Assembly: GCA_027886175.1 (NCBI GenBank)
Contig: JAJNNQ010000008.1
Coordinates: 368,501 to 432,500 of the forward strand
DNA length: 64,000 bases
From: Phylloscopus collybita
Lineage: Eukaryota; Chordata; Aves; Passeriformes; Phylloscopidae
Direction: 5' to 3'
Under the pieces are notes generated by a model, which saw only the letters and a list, made by a program, of their open reading frames with translations, did not search any database and was not told the DNA's origin. A program made the position numbers and the translations under genes. Below are positions 25,843 to 40,500 of this stretch, one piece after another. The number at the start of each line of letters is the position of its first letter. Position 1 is the first letter of the stretch.

Positions 25843-26624
25843 TGTCATGGCTGTGGTAAAAAGAGGGGACTCTCCAAGGCTTCCAGGAAACAGAGGTTTT
25901 ATTTGCTGGGTCAGGGGATTCCCCAGCCTCAGGCCAGTGCCTCAGAAGAGACCCTGAACCTCAGGCTGCAGGGAGTTTTTGTTCAGGACAGTTCGAGGGG
26001 TGGGTAAAAATATACAAACCAATAAAACAATCCAAACACTACATGCCAGCTAAATTACCTAAACACTAACAAATCCAAAACAGGTTTGGGAGTGGTCTCA
26101 AGGGGGTCCTGCAAACCAGTGGCCGAAACTCTTGGACCTTGAAGATAAGAATTCCATGATGGACAAAGGGAAAAATTATGCAGAACACAGGGATGAAACA
26201 GGAAAAAGAACCAATAAAAAGGAGTCTCTAAGCAGAGACTCAAGTTGTCTTAGAAACCCTTATCAAACTATGATAAGAATACATTCTGGGACAAGGGGCC
26301 CTTTCAAGGTATCTAACTACACTGAACTTACAATAAAAAACTATACTATATTCATAACTAAAGCTTATAAAACATTTCATGCAAGCCCACAAGCCACCAC
26401 GCCCCAGTCTGAGCATTTCCACAGAGCAGAGCTCCTCTGGCACTCTCTGGAAACACTTGAGGCAGCTGATAAGATCTGCTGCAAGGTCCTGGTGTCTGTC
26501 AGTAACACTGGAGCGGTTGTGCAGGTGCTCCCCTCAGCAGCAGGGACAGGTGTAGATTTGCACACCTAATGGATCATCCGTGTATTTACCCACCATAATT
26601 ACTTGTGTACCTCTGAGAGCTGCA
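25843..26624 (-). mobile_element. Candidate solo LTR of an endogenous retrovirus
   Basis: Read on the minus strand, this has the order of a retroviral LTR. An AT-rich U3-like stretch is followed by a TATA-like GTATATTTTTA near 26016-26006, then about 110 nt down an AATAAA at 25898-25893. A short U5-like stretch then ends in CCATGACA at 25843. The proposed limits give TG at the 5' end and CA at the 3' end. Both sides are flanked by CACAC (25838-25842 and 26625-26629), which could be a 5-bp target duplication but is low in complexity and may be chance. The right limit is therefore uncertain, and an end near 26562 is also possible. No gag, pol or env reading frame is next to it, so it would be a solo LTR. 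I do not recognise the family. Confidence 0.4.
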
Positions 26625-29600
26625 CACACCTCAGAGCACATGGAGTTCTGAAAAATCTGTGTCTGTTTGTTTTTAGCAAAGAGAGAGCTTTTCTCTGTCC
26701 TGGTTGAATGGCAGTGATGCATGCAAGGAACCAGGACTTCAGATAAGGCTGGAAGAGATTTATCTCCCAACACTGCTGCTGTGGGTGTTAATTTGGGGAG
26801 TTAAAAGGACACAAGCTCACTGCATTTATGTAACTCCTTCAACAGGTCATCAAGTGTCATTACAACCTAAGAAACAAACCCAATTCAGATGTTAAAGGTT
26901 CATACAAATTCATCTAATTAATAATGACTAAAGAATAAAATACCTTGCCTTAATTTCTAAGAGAAATTTTATCACAGATTCTGCAAAACTGCAGCAAAAC
27001 AAACAAAAAAAAAATCCCAGCCTCTGAGCTGTCAATTAGTTATTGTGTTCTTCCCCTGTGAGCTTTTCTGTAGGTTATGCTTTAAGGAAGTGTAAATCAT
27101 GTCTGCCTGACTGTATTTTCCATACACCTGACAGCTGCTTTCAACATAGCATTGTTAACTTGAACTTGCATTCAAGAAAGGCTCTTTCTGCATTATTGTG
27201 AGCAGCACTTTATAGCCCCTTTTTAGGCAGCACCCTTCCCTCCTTGCTGAGTGTTCTTCACAGATAATTCAAGCTTTATCAGCAGTGCTTGCTTTGTCGG
27301 GTGTTCCTGATATCTGCAGGCTGGCCATGGAATCCTGGTGACTACAGAAGATCCTCCCCCAAATAAACATGATTTTGGTCTCAGCAGCAGCAGTGGGGAA
27401 GATTCCAGCAGAATTCCAAACCAGCTCATCATGCATGGTGTAGAAATAAATATCATGACTGTGCTGGCAAGTGTAAAAGACTTATTTGTCATGGAGCATT
27501 CAGCACAACACTCCTACTGCTCCATGTAGTCATCAGTCAGCATCCACAGCACCTCTCTCCCAAGAAGGAGCAATCCTTGCAAAAGGGGAGGTGAAAGGAA
27601 ATTTCTCATCAAATATCTCCAATGGAACTGAAACAGCAGCACTGCAACATTCAAAAATAGAGCACCCTGCTCTGTGGGCTGTTCCATCAGCCATCCCTCA
27701 AGGAATGGTGGAAAGGGCTCTTCTCCCCCCCTCCAGCCCTCTGAGACATGAAAGCAGCTACCTGCACACTTTGTTTTATTGTGAGGCAAACTTTTGTGTG
27801 AAGGGAAGTGGGGGATGGCGTTACTAACACCAAAGATTGTGTTTCCAAGGATTGGAAAACAAAGGAGACCTTTAAGGTATCATCATTTTCCAGTGAGGCA
27901 CAGGGATCACGCAGCACTGCATAACATGCCCTGAGTTCATCACAAACTGTGGGAAAAGTACAAGTTCAGAAATAAGGTATTTTATGTGTTAATAACATAT
28001 TTTACATGTTATAGCATCATTTCACTCATTCTGCTACGATCAAGGTCACACAAATGTGAAATTCTTGAGTAACACCAAGGCCACTTTCCCCTTGAGGTGT
28101 TATCACAACTGAACAATAAATTATTTAATGAAGTTTTCAAAAAGTGTCAAAGACACTGCAACTTTCCTTCTGCTCTGAATAACCATTCAAAGAGACAGGA
28201 GAACAGAAATTTGGGAGCAAGTTTAAGCAAAACAGAAAGAAACTTCAGGATTATGGAAACAGAAAAAAAAGGAATAGACCTCAAGCTCATAAGGAAACAT
28301 ATTATCAGGCTGGATCACTCACAAATCCCCCTCAGTAACAAGAGCCAGCTTTGGGCCATACACAGTTTTTGTCATGGTCTATCAAATTTTGATTCTGTAA
28401 AGCAAGGAAATAACCTTGGGGTCCAATCCTCCTGCCCTTTGCAAGGTAAATCATTCTCTTAACATCAAGAACATGAAGGTTGGGATTCCCAGCTCTTTTC
28501 TTCCTACTGCTTAAAAAATAAAAAGGCACAGCTAGGACAAATAAATCCCTCCATCTGACTTTTTTAATCTTGGAAAGAGAACAATTCTGTCTTTGAGGAG
28601 CTGTGTGTTATAAACTAGAGCAAGAAAACAAAATCAAATATTTGAAGAGTTAATTTCATTCTGTCCCAAGCAATAATTCCATAAAATATATTGGTACAGA
28701 ACAGCATAGATGTCAACACTCTGCAAGAAGTAGCACAAAGTGTCTATAAATAAGCAAGCAACTACTAACAGACTCCTTTATTCACATTATTGTTCTTGCT
28801 ATAGATATTTAAGTGACCAGGAGGTGCTGCCAAATGAAGGGAGGAGGTAGTGAGGAGGATCATAAATGTACTGGGTTTGCATTTTGTAGTAGAGAAAAGC
28901 TGCTTGTCAGTTTTGCCTCAGTGATGTTGAGTGGTGATGCTGCTTGGAGACAGAGGAGCAATGGCAAGAGAACACCTGGAGGAGCTTGCACTACCCCCAC
29001 TTTCCTACCCACCATTTCCCACTGATGTAAGATCTTCACACTTATGGGGTTAAAGAAAAAAAAATCCAACAAAAATTCCCTGTGTTTTCCATCAATGCTT
29101 CTCCCCATGAATGCTTCATTTTATCAAGAAAATTGTCTCTATCCAGCCAGACCTTCCCTTCTCATTAAGCCTTGAAATTATGTTATATCCCAATACTCTT
29201 TTTTTTTCTTTCTAATGGTCATTTTCTCAGTGCAAGGAATTTGCAATGGTTAAAAGGCTGGTCTGCTTGTGTGATCAGCCACAAGAATAACAGTAACATA
29301 CAATACTATTCCTTAGCTTAGTCTAAAAAACAGATACAGATCTATTTATGAAGGGATATCTTCTCCACTTTTACTCCTTAAAGAAACTATAAATTACTGC
29401 AAACAATTCAATTTCATTGCACTGTAAATTTCTTTTCAAGATACTTTGTTGGTTTTTTTTTCTATTTGTTTGTTTGTTTTCCCGTATCCAGAACAACTTG
29501 AAATATAAATAACTTAGAAAGCAGAATTATAAATACATGAGGATTCACAAGGAAAAAAAAAATCACCATTTACAGTATATCTTGGTGTTAAGGAGCAGGA

Positions 29601-31426
29601 AAATTAGTGTTTTAAGGAGCTGAATGTGGTTTTGTGATGGTCTTTTACTCTTGGGTACTAAATAGTGCCAAGGACAAAGTTTTGAGATACTTCTGAGACC
29701 TAAACTTCCATTATGGATTCCAAAACAGCTATTCCAAACAAACTCGTTAAACTCCCTTAGATTCTGGCAGAAAGCACACAACAGCCAGGTCTGTAAAATC
29801 TCCAGAGTAAAACCAAATTAAAAGAAAATGAGGCAAGTAATTTAAAGGGAAAAGTCTGATTAAACTCTCCATCTTTTAGAGAATTCCAACACCTTCAGCT
29901 GAAGTTAGGCAGAACTGTAGTATCTGTGGGCTTCTGAAGAAATACCTCCAACAGCCAGGATTTAAAAATAAGAGTACATTTCACAACAATAGAGATGCAG
30001 CATTGCCACATGGAGCTTCTATATCAGACCTGCAGCCTAGTCCCAAAATGGGAAGAAAATCTGCAAAATCTAACACAGGAATGACTTGAAATGCTTGAGA
30101 ACCACTAATGAATCCCATCCTGCCCAAAAAAAGCCCAAACAAACAAACAAACAGACAGAAAAGGAGCTGGCATTGCTGGGGTAGTACTTGAATGCAGCCA
30201 TTATTCCATTCAGTATTTGCTAAGTAGATTCCCAGGGCTGCAATCCTGAAACAGACAGTGCTCAGCAGAAAGAGAATTGAAGGTATTTTATTAAAATGGG
30301 ATTGCTCCAGTGGCCAGTCTTTAAAGCCTCCTACATTTGTATTAGACAAAACAGAGGTAGAGCTCAGTGTTTTAGAGCTATTTAAATTCAAACCCAGATA
30401 CGCCTGAGTGGCAGCAGTTGCTGAGGCAGAGTATTTCTTCTGAAAGGCAGCGTATGGGGCAGTTAATCTTGGAAATCCTGGGAATTGCTTACACATTTGC
30501 CACATTCCTGAGGTCTTTTTAAAACAGAAGGCAAAATATAGGTACCAGAAATTTTGTACTCTCCCACCCTCCAAGACAATGTTAAAAAGATCACTGAGCA
30601 GGTTTTCTGCCCTGAGCATCCTACGATCATGTCCTAAGTCATGGATTAAAAGATTTTTTCAGTGTAGAAATTGTTTTACATCCACAGGAATCAAAAGGCA
30701 AAATCTATGTTATACATCAGGAAACTTTCTTACCTTTTTTGTCAAGCCTAACACCTGATGTGCACAGAGCTGCAAATATGGCAGGTGACAAAGCATTCCC
30801 TGAAAAACCAGCTAAAGAATAGATTCAATGATACCTGACATGATCTTTCTCCTGAAATTTTCCATAGCAGCTGCACCATTTAAGCACACAGATTTGAGAC
30901 AGCAAAAGAAACACAAAAGCTTTAAAGTCTTTCCTTGTTTGGTGGTCATTTGCTCAAAGCCCTTTGATGTGATCACAGTCTTTACCTGGACCTTCCTGCA
31001 GAAGGAGCTGCACACCAGCTTCCAAGGCAGCCATCATGGGATGTCCTTGCTGAGCTTTCACCAGGGAACAGCTCTGACTTTATTCTCACTGCCATTTCCT
31101 GGGGAACTTGTGTTATCTGCAGGCAGAAATTTCCTTGGCAAAGGTGGGAGGGTACAGGGAGCCCACAGGCTGGGAGCTGAGTCCTGTGGGGATGCTGTTT
31201 GGAGCTCCACGGGATAATGGGACCTGGGCAAGAGGACAGCTGCTGGAGGGATGGGTGGGATGGCCACTGCTTCCTCCAGAGAAACCCTTTCTGACAGCCT
31301 GCAGGGAAGAGGACCAGCCTTCTCCACACTGCCCATTTGCCCAAATTATAAACCTCATGAAGAATTTCCACTCCCTTAATGCTTTGTGCAACTAGACAGG
31401 GCATTCCTCAGCCTAGATTAATGCAG

Positions 31427-31497
31427 ACAAAAAAACAAAAAAACAAAAAAAAACAAAAAAAAAAAAAAAAAAAAAAAAAAAACAAAAACAAAAAAAA

Positions 31498-31530
<33 letters not shown>

Positions 31531-31534
31531 AACA
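31427..31534. repeat. Long A-rich tract with scattered C
   Basis: About 108 bp is nearly all A, broken by single C bases at the edges and in the middle. No polyadenylation signal or gene-like body lies directly to its left, so a processed-pseudogene tail is not supported. On the sense strand of CDH13 it is a T-rich tract. Confidence 0.95.
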
Positions 31535-34500
31535 CACCCAACATCTGTTTCTTTACTCTTGGAAATGGTTACAAACATCAGAAGATACCTAAGAGGAACC
31601 CACTGCTGCAAGCAAATCAAGAACAAATTAGGAAAATTGTCACCTGTGGTCTAGCACCCACAGCCTGTGTCTACCACAGCCTCTCCACGGCTGAGAAACC
31701 ACCAGGACCTCCAGCCCCTGCTGCATCCCTGAAGGAAGAGCAGCAGCAGGGAGGAACAGCGGTGCATGCAGCTGTTCAGCAGTTGGCCTTTTTATCACCA
31801 GCCAGGGAACACTAAAAACACCACAGCTGAGATCAGAGCATGGAGATCTTTACTATAACACAAACAAGCTGCCCTGGCAGCATTAATCAGGCTATACAAG
31901 GATAGAGAGCTCATTAGACTAACAATTCCTCTCTGAGGCTCCATGATTAAAGTAGAATGAAAATAACATACAGCCAAAGACACACGAGAGAATACTCAAT
32001 ACAATGTAGGTGTCAGCACTGCTAAAACTATATTTTGTAGCAGCCATAACAGCAGCTATTGAGACACTTTGTAAGTCTGGGCAGTTGTCTGAATACAAAT
32101 ATAAGGCTAAGAAGTCCCCAAAGTCTTTCCTATGAGGTTTACAGGAAACTGTGCAAACCTTACATGTATTTTCAGTCAGGCCATATTCAAACTGATTTCC
32201 TGCCATTGCACCCAAACCCAGCCTTGTTCTCACACTGTAGCAAACACTATTTTCTGGAAGTAAAGTGATCTTTTCTGGTTCTCACCCCTACCAAATGGAG
32301 CTCCAAGCAGTATTTGTCCCAACTCATCCAGTTGTCCCAGCCACATTTCCCATAAGAGCTCCTTCATCTAGGAACGCTTAGTTTGTTATTTTGAGAATTA
32401 AACAGCAAAGCAAATATCAGCTGGCAAGGTGTTCTCAGTCACCATCTCCTGTTTGGTAGGTGTTAAAATGCACATCAATTACTGAAAACTTCACAAAACT
32501 GTTGACTTGTTTATCTCCAATTCTGTTACTAGATTTTTGCTATGTCTCCCATAACTATTAATATAAGAATAATAGTAGAACATTCTGTTCAGGGAGAGAC
32601 TATTAGCTTGGCATTATCTAGCACAATGTATTGTTCTGTTTTACTTTGCAGTGGGGGAGAAAAGAAAAAAAAAAGAAAAAGTATATATATAAATCTGTTC
32701 CTGGTCTATTTTTTTTTGTCGTTGATCCCATTTTCCTAATTGGTTCTTGTGCTCTGGCAAAGCCTGTCCAGATAACAGAGCAGCCAGAGGGAGGTGAAAA
32801 ACACAGTGGTCTTCAAGCTCCACAAGTACCTTTCAGACATAATGCAGGGATGTTCTTCAAATCTCATCAAACTCAGCACTCATGCAGATTTTCCTTGTGC
32901 CTCTCCACACCATAACAGATGTGAGTCTCACCCCATGGACACAGCATTTGTTCTTTTCTAGCTTTGACCTCTTCCAAATCTGTTTGTTCCAAAGCCTCGT
33001 TTCCCCACAGCTGGAACTACTCTCATCCTGTACCACTTTTCCTCTCTCCTCCATTAGGTGCTCTTTCCCCCACCCCAAACCATTGCTAAAAATTTCTTTC
33101 TCGCAATTCCTTTTAAAGTTTTTTTTCCTGCTGCTACTAGCCAAATGACAGACGTTCAAATTTCATTCACCACCGAATATCTTTAAATTGAAATAACCTG
33201 CAATTTCTATTGTGCTGCGTTTCCCTTGTCCCATTTAATTCCAGAATGTGTTCTGGCATACAGACAATGCATTAGGAAAGTGGAAGTGGGAACAGCAAAT
33301 GGCAAATAGAAAGTCTGGAATTTTGTGTCTGTATTGAAATGTGTGTATGTGAGGCACAGTTAATGGCTACTGCAATATTGTCTTCTTCAGCTTGTACAAT
33401 ACCAGCAAAAAAATAAATATAGGAACACATTTTTTTTAACATACATAACCCAGTGAAACACTATCAGAATAAAAATTCATTTTCAGTATTTTAGAAAGTG
33501 GAAGAAGTTTGAAAAATTTGACGTGTTTTCCTGACTTTGTTATGACACTGGAAGTACACCATTTGACAGGGAGAGGAAATTAAATTAGCCTTGAAATCAT
33601 GTACAAGTTATGCTTTTTTTAAGTATTTTTCTCTCACTGGCTTTCATCATATAAACCCAGCAAAAATAAAAGTGCATTTGGTTTTGGGTTTGTTTTTTTA
33701 ATGCAACTTTTGTGCTTTAAATTATTGTCAAGCTCATTTTGAAATGGTGAAAAAACAGGTTCCTAGACAGAATTGTCTGTTTAAAAATCTTGTAAAATGC
33801 CTCCAATTTTTGAAAAGCCCTGGCTCTTTTCTGCTCTTACATATAATTTCTCTTCTGTTCAAAAGAGGTGAATTATCAGAATGTAAGGGATTTGATGTCA
33901 TTAACATGCCATGTACTATATTTCATGGAAGTGTAAGCTGACTGAACATGAAAATGAGGGTGGCAGGTTCTGGGTGTGACTCTGCTCTCTGCTCTGCAGT
34001 TCTTGGGCGGGGAAGTTCTTGTTTGTCAAAATGTACACAGCAGGAGGAGCTCAAAGAATCAAAGCCAAAAACACCTAAGATTTGCAGTAGATGGAGAAAA
34101 GAGATGGTGTGGCTCTCTAGAGAAACTTTAAAACTACTTAAATTTTCAAGGAAAATTTAAATTGTTCATGTTTTGTTGTTCCCATATACCTGAGTATTTC
34201 CTCAGAGGTCTCCAGGATTTTGACGGAAACCTCAAGTACACTCAAAGTGAAACTCTGACCAGTAAGGAACTCAATCTTACAGGACTTAATCTGCTAAACA
34301 TCAAGATCTTCTTTCTATGTAATTCTTAAAATTTGTGTGCTTCTGCAGGGTATGAAGTACAAGAAATTTCCAATGAGAATCCTGGAAGAAGGTCTGGAAT
34401 ATATCCAGCTGAAATAAATCAGTGTGAATTTAACTCAATTCACCTTACTGGCATATGAGGAGGATTATATAGGATTTCAGAAGAAATCCTATCTCTTCCC

Positions 34501-37500
34501 TCCCTAAAAAAGGACATATAATGTTAGTTGATCTTGTTTAGATTAACCTAAGCAAACCAATGCATGTAAAAAGAAAACCATTGCTAACTGCTTTAATTCA
34601 TCTTGGTCATAAATTCAATACCAGGGATGGGTTCTCAGCTGAAATTCAATGGACTTAAAACCTGCAGTTCTACCTGCAGAGAATGGGTGGACATTGCCAA
34701 TGACATCAATTGAAATGGACATTGAAGTGTCCCTGACCATGCCAATGAAATCTAAAGTGTTTTTTCCAAAGATGGACACAGTGCATGTAGATAAATAATT
34801 ATTCCAGTTTGCTAAGTACAGCTGAGAAGAATCTGGTATAAATTTGTACTTGAATATGTGCTACACAATACAGCACACTTGAAAAGCCTTTAATGATTCT
34901 TTCAGAACTGCGTTTTTACCACATCCTTCTACTAAGCAGCAACAAAAACCTGCTACAAATCCTCCCCTTAACTCTTGCACATTGAAGATGAGTCCATCTT
35001 CATATCTATATAATACAACCTCCCTAATGCTATGAGTAAATGGGGAAAAAATGCAAAGGAAATCTATTTTGATATATAGATCTGGAACTAAAAATCATTT
35101 GTGTTTTAAAATAATGTCAGTGAGGTATGCTGTGGTATTGATTTTTTAAACAGAAGTCTCTGTTTTATTCAACAGGGAAGTTCTGCTGGAAGCAAAAGGC
35201 TTCAGCATGCCTGCTGTATTTAGGGCCAGGTGATGTATCTCAGAACAACACTGATTATTACAGACAGATCCTGATTCATTTCAGTTGAAAATTTGGCTTT
35301 TGGAAGCTGATGGAAAGCATTTGTCTGTTCCCCAGAAGGATGAGAACAGGAGCGGTGGTATTATTTGGATGTCAGCAGGCAAGGCATCGCTGTAGAAGAG
35401 CATTTGCTTCTAAACCAAATTAACAGCGAGTGAAAGTTGCCTTTTCCAAAAGCTTTACATGAAGCTGCCACTGGGGCTGCTTGCTTACATGTTGATTTTA
35501 TCTGACATGGGTTTAGGAGTCTGCCTGTGGTCAGAACAGCACAGGAACATGTGTTCTGCTCCCTGGTTTTCAACTTTACCTGCTGCCAATAGAGCAATGA
35601 AAAAAATTATGACTCAAATGCCTTCAACAGAACTTAAGTGAAGTGGAAGAAGCCAAGAGGCTTAATTTATATCTCCTCCAGTAAGAAAACATTTATTATC
35701 AGGATATATGCATGTTAAAGAGCTTTGTTTGGTCTCAGTGCAGAAGAAGGTGTGCGCTGAAGGGAAATGACGGGGCTGCCAAGGCAGCCAGGCTGTGAGC
35801 ACTCTGTGTGTGCCACACCCTGGAGATAAATCCCCCCCTGGATATTCTCCTGGCACTTCCACACAGCACAGAGGAATTGCTTTAGCAAAGGGGACCTTGC
35901 CAAAGGAAAGTTTGCAGGTTAATCCGACCACACGCTGCAATCAAGGAAAATGGGGAGGATGAGGGACACCCCACTTTTCTTCAGAAGACAAAATAAAGTA
36001 TTTGCAAAAGGTAAAATGTATTTTCTTCTCCGTCAGTGGTCATTTTTTTATTTTATTTTCTTCTGGTTTTCTCCCCATAGGACTGCTCAGGGTCAGGAGG
36101 AACCAGTTCAGGGAAACCACCTGACCCATAAATACAGGGGATGGAATGAAGCAGTCTTGGGGCTCCTCTGTGGGTATGTAAGTCTGAGTTCTCTCCAGAG
36201 TATGTTGTATTAATTTCTGTATTAATTACAGAAACCAGAAATGTTTGTTGACATCACAGTGTAATGGAAGATATTAATATGGGTAAAAAACTCCATGATA
36301 TTTTGAAGATCATACCAACAGTCTTAGCCAAGTCTTGCATCATAATTCCCTTTAAAACAGAAATTCTGTATATTTAAGCTAAGGTACAATACAAATATAA
36401 AGTTAATTATATCAGAAAATATTAGGATTAATTTTCTTCTTCTCCAGTAAAATCTTTCAACAGTCCCAGCAGCTGAAGTCACTTTTTAAATGCATTCTGT
36501 AATATTACAAGTCACAGCTTGAAAGAGATAGCAAAGTCTTCTGTAGACTAAATGGTTTTACAGTACATGATACAATGGTTAGAACTGATTAATTAAGAAG
36601 TGTTACTGATTGATTATTGATTCACTATTGGGAGGCTTTGCATCTCTTGTTCTTATTTTAATGTTAAATTTCATCCTTGAACAAGGTTATCTGCACTACA
36701 TATCTCAGATACAAACTATATTTTAATTAAACATAACTAGTCAGTATAATGTTATATTAAAATTATTCAACAGCAGCACAGCCCTGCTTTTATATTCTGA
36801 TTCAAAGAGATGATGCAGATCTCTATTGAGAAAGATTTTCTGTGCTTCAGAATCAGAGGGAGATAAAAATGAAAAGGAAAAGCACAATTAACAAGATTCA
36901 GGGGTTTGCTCTTTCATTTGACTTTGTCAGTCTATTGCCATGACTTTGCTGAATACAGCACCTCCACTGCTTCCAGGGGTATTTACCCACATGCACCATT
37001 TAAAACAGAATGACAAAAAGTCTCAGCAGTTGATGAGTGGGGACTTTGAATTAATCTGGGAAGGGATGAAAGCTGCTTCTCCTCTCACATGGAGCATGAA
37101 GGAAGCCTGGTCTGTGCTCTGGTTTATTGCCATGGACACAACAAATATTGATCCTCTGAGCAGAGGCCCCACAAACACAAATGCTCACAGAGTGAATTGA
37201 AAATGATCCTGCTCTTCTTGAACCCATCCACTAAACCCACGATCCCTCGCCGTTCATCCAGCTAAATAAAGGATAACACAATTAAGATAATTATCCCCTG
37301 TGCATTCATGGTGTATTTGATGCACGACATGCCTCCTTAGTCACTCTGAAATTACTTTATTTATTGAGAACAACAATTATAGCACCAAAACAAATTATAG
37401 CCGAGAAATGTTCTTTCCACCAGGGTGAGGGAAAAATGATGCTGGGAGCCAGAAGGGCTCTCATATTTATTCTGTGCTATGCCTAACAAAATTTTCAGAG

Positions 37501-40500
37501 TCAAGCAAAAGGACCAAAAAGCACCTGGTTTGGAGGTGGTGTTAGGGAGGAGAAAATAAGGATCTTATTCAGAGTTCTCTGAAGATTCCTGCAACTATAA
37601 GTTAAATTATTTCTCCTTATTTCTGTACATGCAACAAATGTAATTGTAAAGTATTCATTTAAATAAATTATAAAGTAAAAACCTCTCCCTAGAAAATTCC
37701 TCAGAAACGGAGCCAGAAGAAAAATGATCACCAACTGTCTTAACCAAATAATCCCCTAGCATAAAGCATTACATTGATGAAATAGAAAGTTTGGTGGAAT
37801 ATAAACTTGTCCCAAAAGCACCAAGGAAGGTATCTTAACACCCCCTGCAGCATCCTGTGCTGCTTTAGCAAGTGAAGTGCCAGATTTGGACCTGATCTTC
37901 TACAAGGCAGCCAAGCATTCTTTGCCCAATTTAATGGAACACTCAAACCCTTGTATTTTACAAACCCACTAATAATCCTTCTGAAGTCAGAGGATCTGTC
38001 CATGCAGTGACTATTTAACAGCCAGTGAGGCACTCGAGCGCATATTTCACATTAAATAAGATCTGAGAAGACCTGCTCATTAGCCTGGGTGTTCTGGTAA
38101 ATTAAATGATGGATTAAGCACTCGTTCCAAGCCAAGTATCCAGCCTTCCAATTGTATTGTCTCATTTTCTTACAGACACTCATTTATGCAAACAGGGGTG
38201 AGTCTCTGCTCAGTTTGGTTTGTTGGGTAGCCTGTCATCCTTACTTGGCTTTCCAAGTCATAGCATGGTTTCCCTTGTTTAAAAAGCAATGTTTCTGCCA
38301 TGGGATGTTCCACAATGAAGATATTACTCCATTTTATTTATTCCATTACAAACACTATACATTTTGCAATTTTCTGTTGAATTTCATCAGCTATTCATGA
38401 TAATAAACAAGATTAACTAGGTCACCTTTATGTACTGCTTTATAGAAGATCCTGCTTTCTTTAATATCACATTGGCTACCAAATTATTTCAAGGAACACT
38501 TTGGCAAAAAAGGTTGGATACTGGATCAGATGAACACCTGACAGAAACCAAAACAATACCAATCCAATGTCGGGAGATCACTAATAAACTTTTTCTTAAT
38601 TATATGTTCTAAAATCACAATTGAGATGTTCTTTTTCTCTCTCATATCTTTCAAAATAAACCCTACATTTTGATTAAAAAAAAAAATCGCCTTCATTCTT
38701 CCTCAACTCCTTCCTTGTCTTTGATCTTTGAAGAACCCTGAAATAATGACTTGTCTGGAAATAGTTCTTCCCCAAGTATAAAGTGTAAATTTATTTTTCT
38801 GACTGCGATACATTCAATAACACAAACAGAAGCCAAGAATAGATGTAACTTCTGTACATGTTGTTTTGGAAATTTGAACAGGTTAGACCCAAAATATGCA
38901 TCTTAATCCAAGATGAAAGAGAAATTCCTACCAAGAGAAAGACAACGATTTACAGAACAATTACTTGACAACTGTATCCGAAATGTTTCAGTGAGGGCCT
39001 GACTGAAAAGCCTCTGAAGTCAAAGGGAATTCCTTCCACAATTCCAAGCAGAATTTAGGCAAGGTCTTTGTTTTCAGAAGAATGTTTATTCATCAGGTAG
39101 TGATGAACAAATGCAAATAAAAGGCTCTCATAATAAGCTGCTCAGTGGTTACAGGAGAGTGTCCTGAATTCAACCAGCTCAGGGGGAGAGCACATCCCAG
39201 CCTGGCACAGGGAGAGGTGCTCTGGGCACGGCTGCTGTGGCATCGCAGGGAGCAGCAATGATGCCTTTTATAGCCCTGATGGCATCTGGAATATTGCACT
39301 GCCCTGCAGAAAAGCATTGACGAGTCACTGGAGTGAAGTACAAATAATCAGAGGGCGAGAAGTATTGATCTGAGGTAATGACAGAGAGAGCCAGACCTAT
39401 CCAGCTGGGCTAAGGGAAAACAAAAGGTGGGACCTGAGAGCTCTGTATAAATACACGAAAAGGGCAGCTTTCAGGAGAGAAAGGAATTATTTAGGGTCTT
39501 TCACAGAAGAGTCAGCAGCAGCAATGGGGAAAAAAGGGGAGGTGGCACCCTGGTCTCATGCCTCACACAAACAAATCTACTCCTCTTTGAATAACAGAAC
39601 TTTGTGTGCTGGGAATTCAGGGGAAATCTTGGTAGTAACTCACAAATAAGTGACCCAGAACCGATTGGGCACACACAGAGCTGTCCTGTGGCTTATTCCG
39701 TGTTTGCAAAATCCACTTGACTCTGTAATTAGGCTGAAAACCCTTCCAGGCAGGGCACAGAGCAGCGGAGTCTTTATCTTAACTGATGTTTTGGTTATAA
39801 ATAATACACTAAGCTGGTTAACAGCAGACTTAACTTGTTAGAAAGCTTTAGGCTGGCAGCCTGTAAGTGTGGTGGAGTTGGGGCTGTAAATAACTGCAAA
39901 CTCTGTTTCAGCAGAGCTGAAACAGTAGGGATGTTGTAAGGAGAAAGTCTAATTTGGGCAGGTTTTGAAATCTATATGAACATCTGTTTTATTACTGGCC
40001 TGGCAATCTGTAAACCCTCCAGTTCAGAAAATTCCCTTGCAGCAAGAACATTAGTGGAAGAAAATCAACACAAAGAATTCCCCAAATTGCCTTCTTCAAG
40101 AAAACCTACATCTTTCTTCATATTTTTGAACTACGAGTGGAATTTAGGTTATGAAATCAAGGCAAGACAATACAGTAGGAACTAAATTTCCCAGCAGTCA
40201 TTCATAGCACTTGATACAATATAAGGTATATGTTTTAAAGTACAGCAAAAGAAAAAGTCATATGAACTGAATATAAAAAATACTGAATGCAAGAAATGGC
40301 TCTTTTCCCATTGCACTCCAAAACCCCGTTATGATGATGTGAATATTCTTATTTCTGCCTTGTTTTTAGCTCTGTGTGGTGACAGATGGGCTTTGGACCT
40401 GAGTTCTGGGACTTGCATCAGGCGAAGGACTTGTCAGATGGAATGTTTACACTTTTTCTAGTTTCTGAAATAGTTCAGAATTTGTTTATTTTCAAACAAG

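Noticed and set aside
26132..26569. 145-codon plus-strand open frame
   Set aside because: It lies inside the candidate LTR, antisense to its proposed direction, and has no recognisable protein.
29981..30619. Longest open frame in the window, minus strand, 212 codons
   Set aside because: No recognisable domain, a run of low-complexity CLFVCLFGLF from an AAAC repeat, no good splice or promoter context. A frame this long is expected occasionally by chance in six frames of 64 kb.
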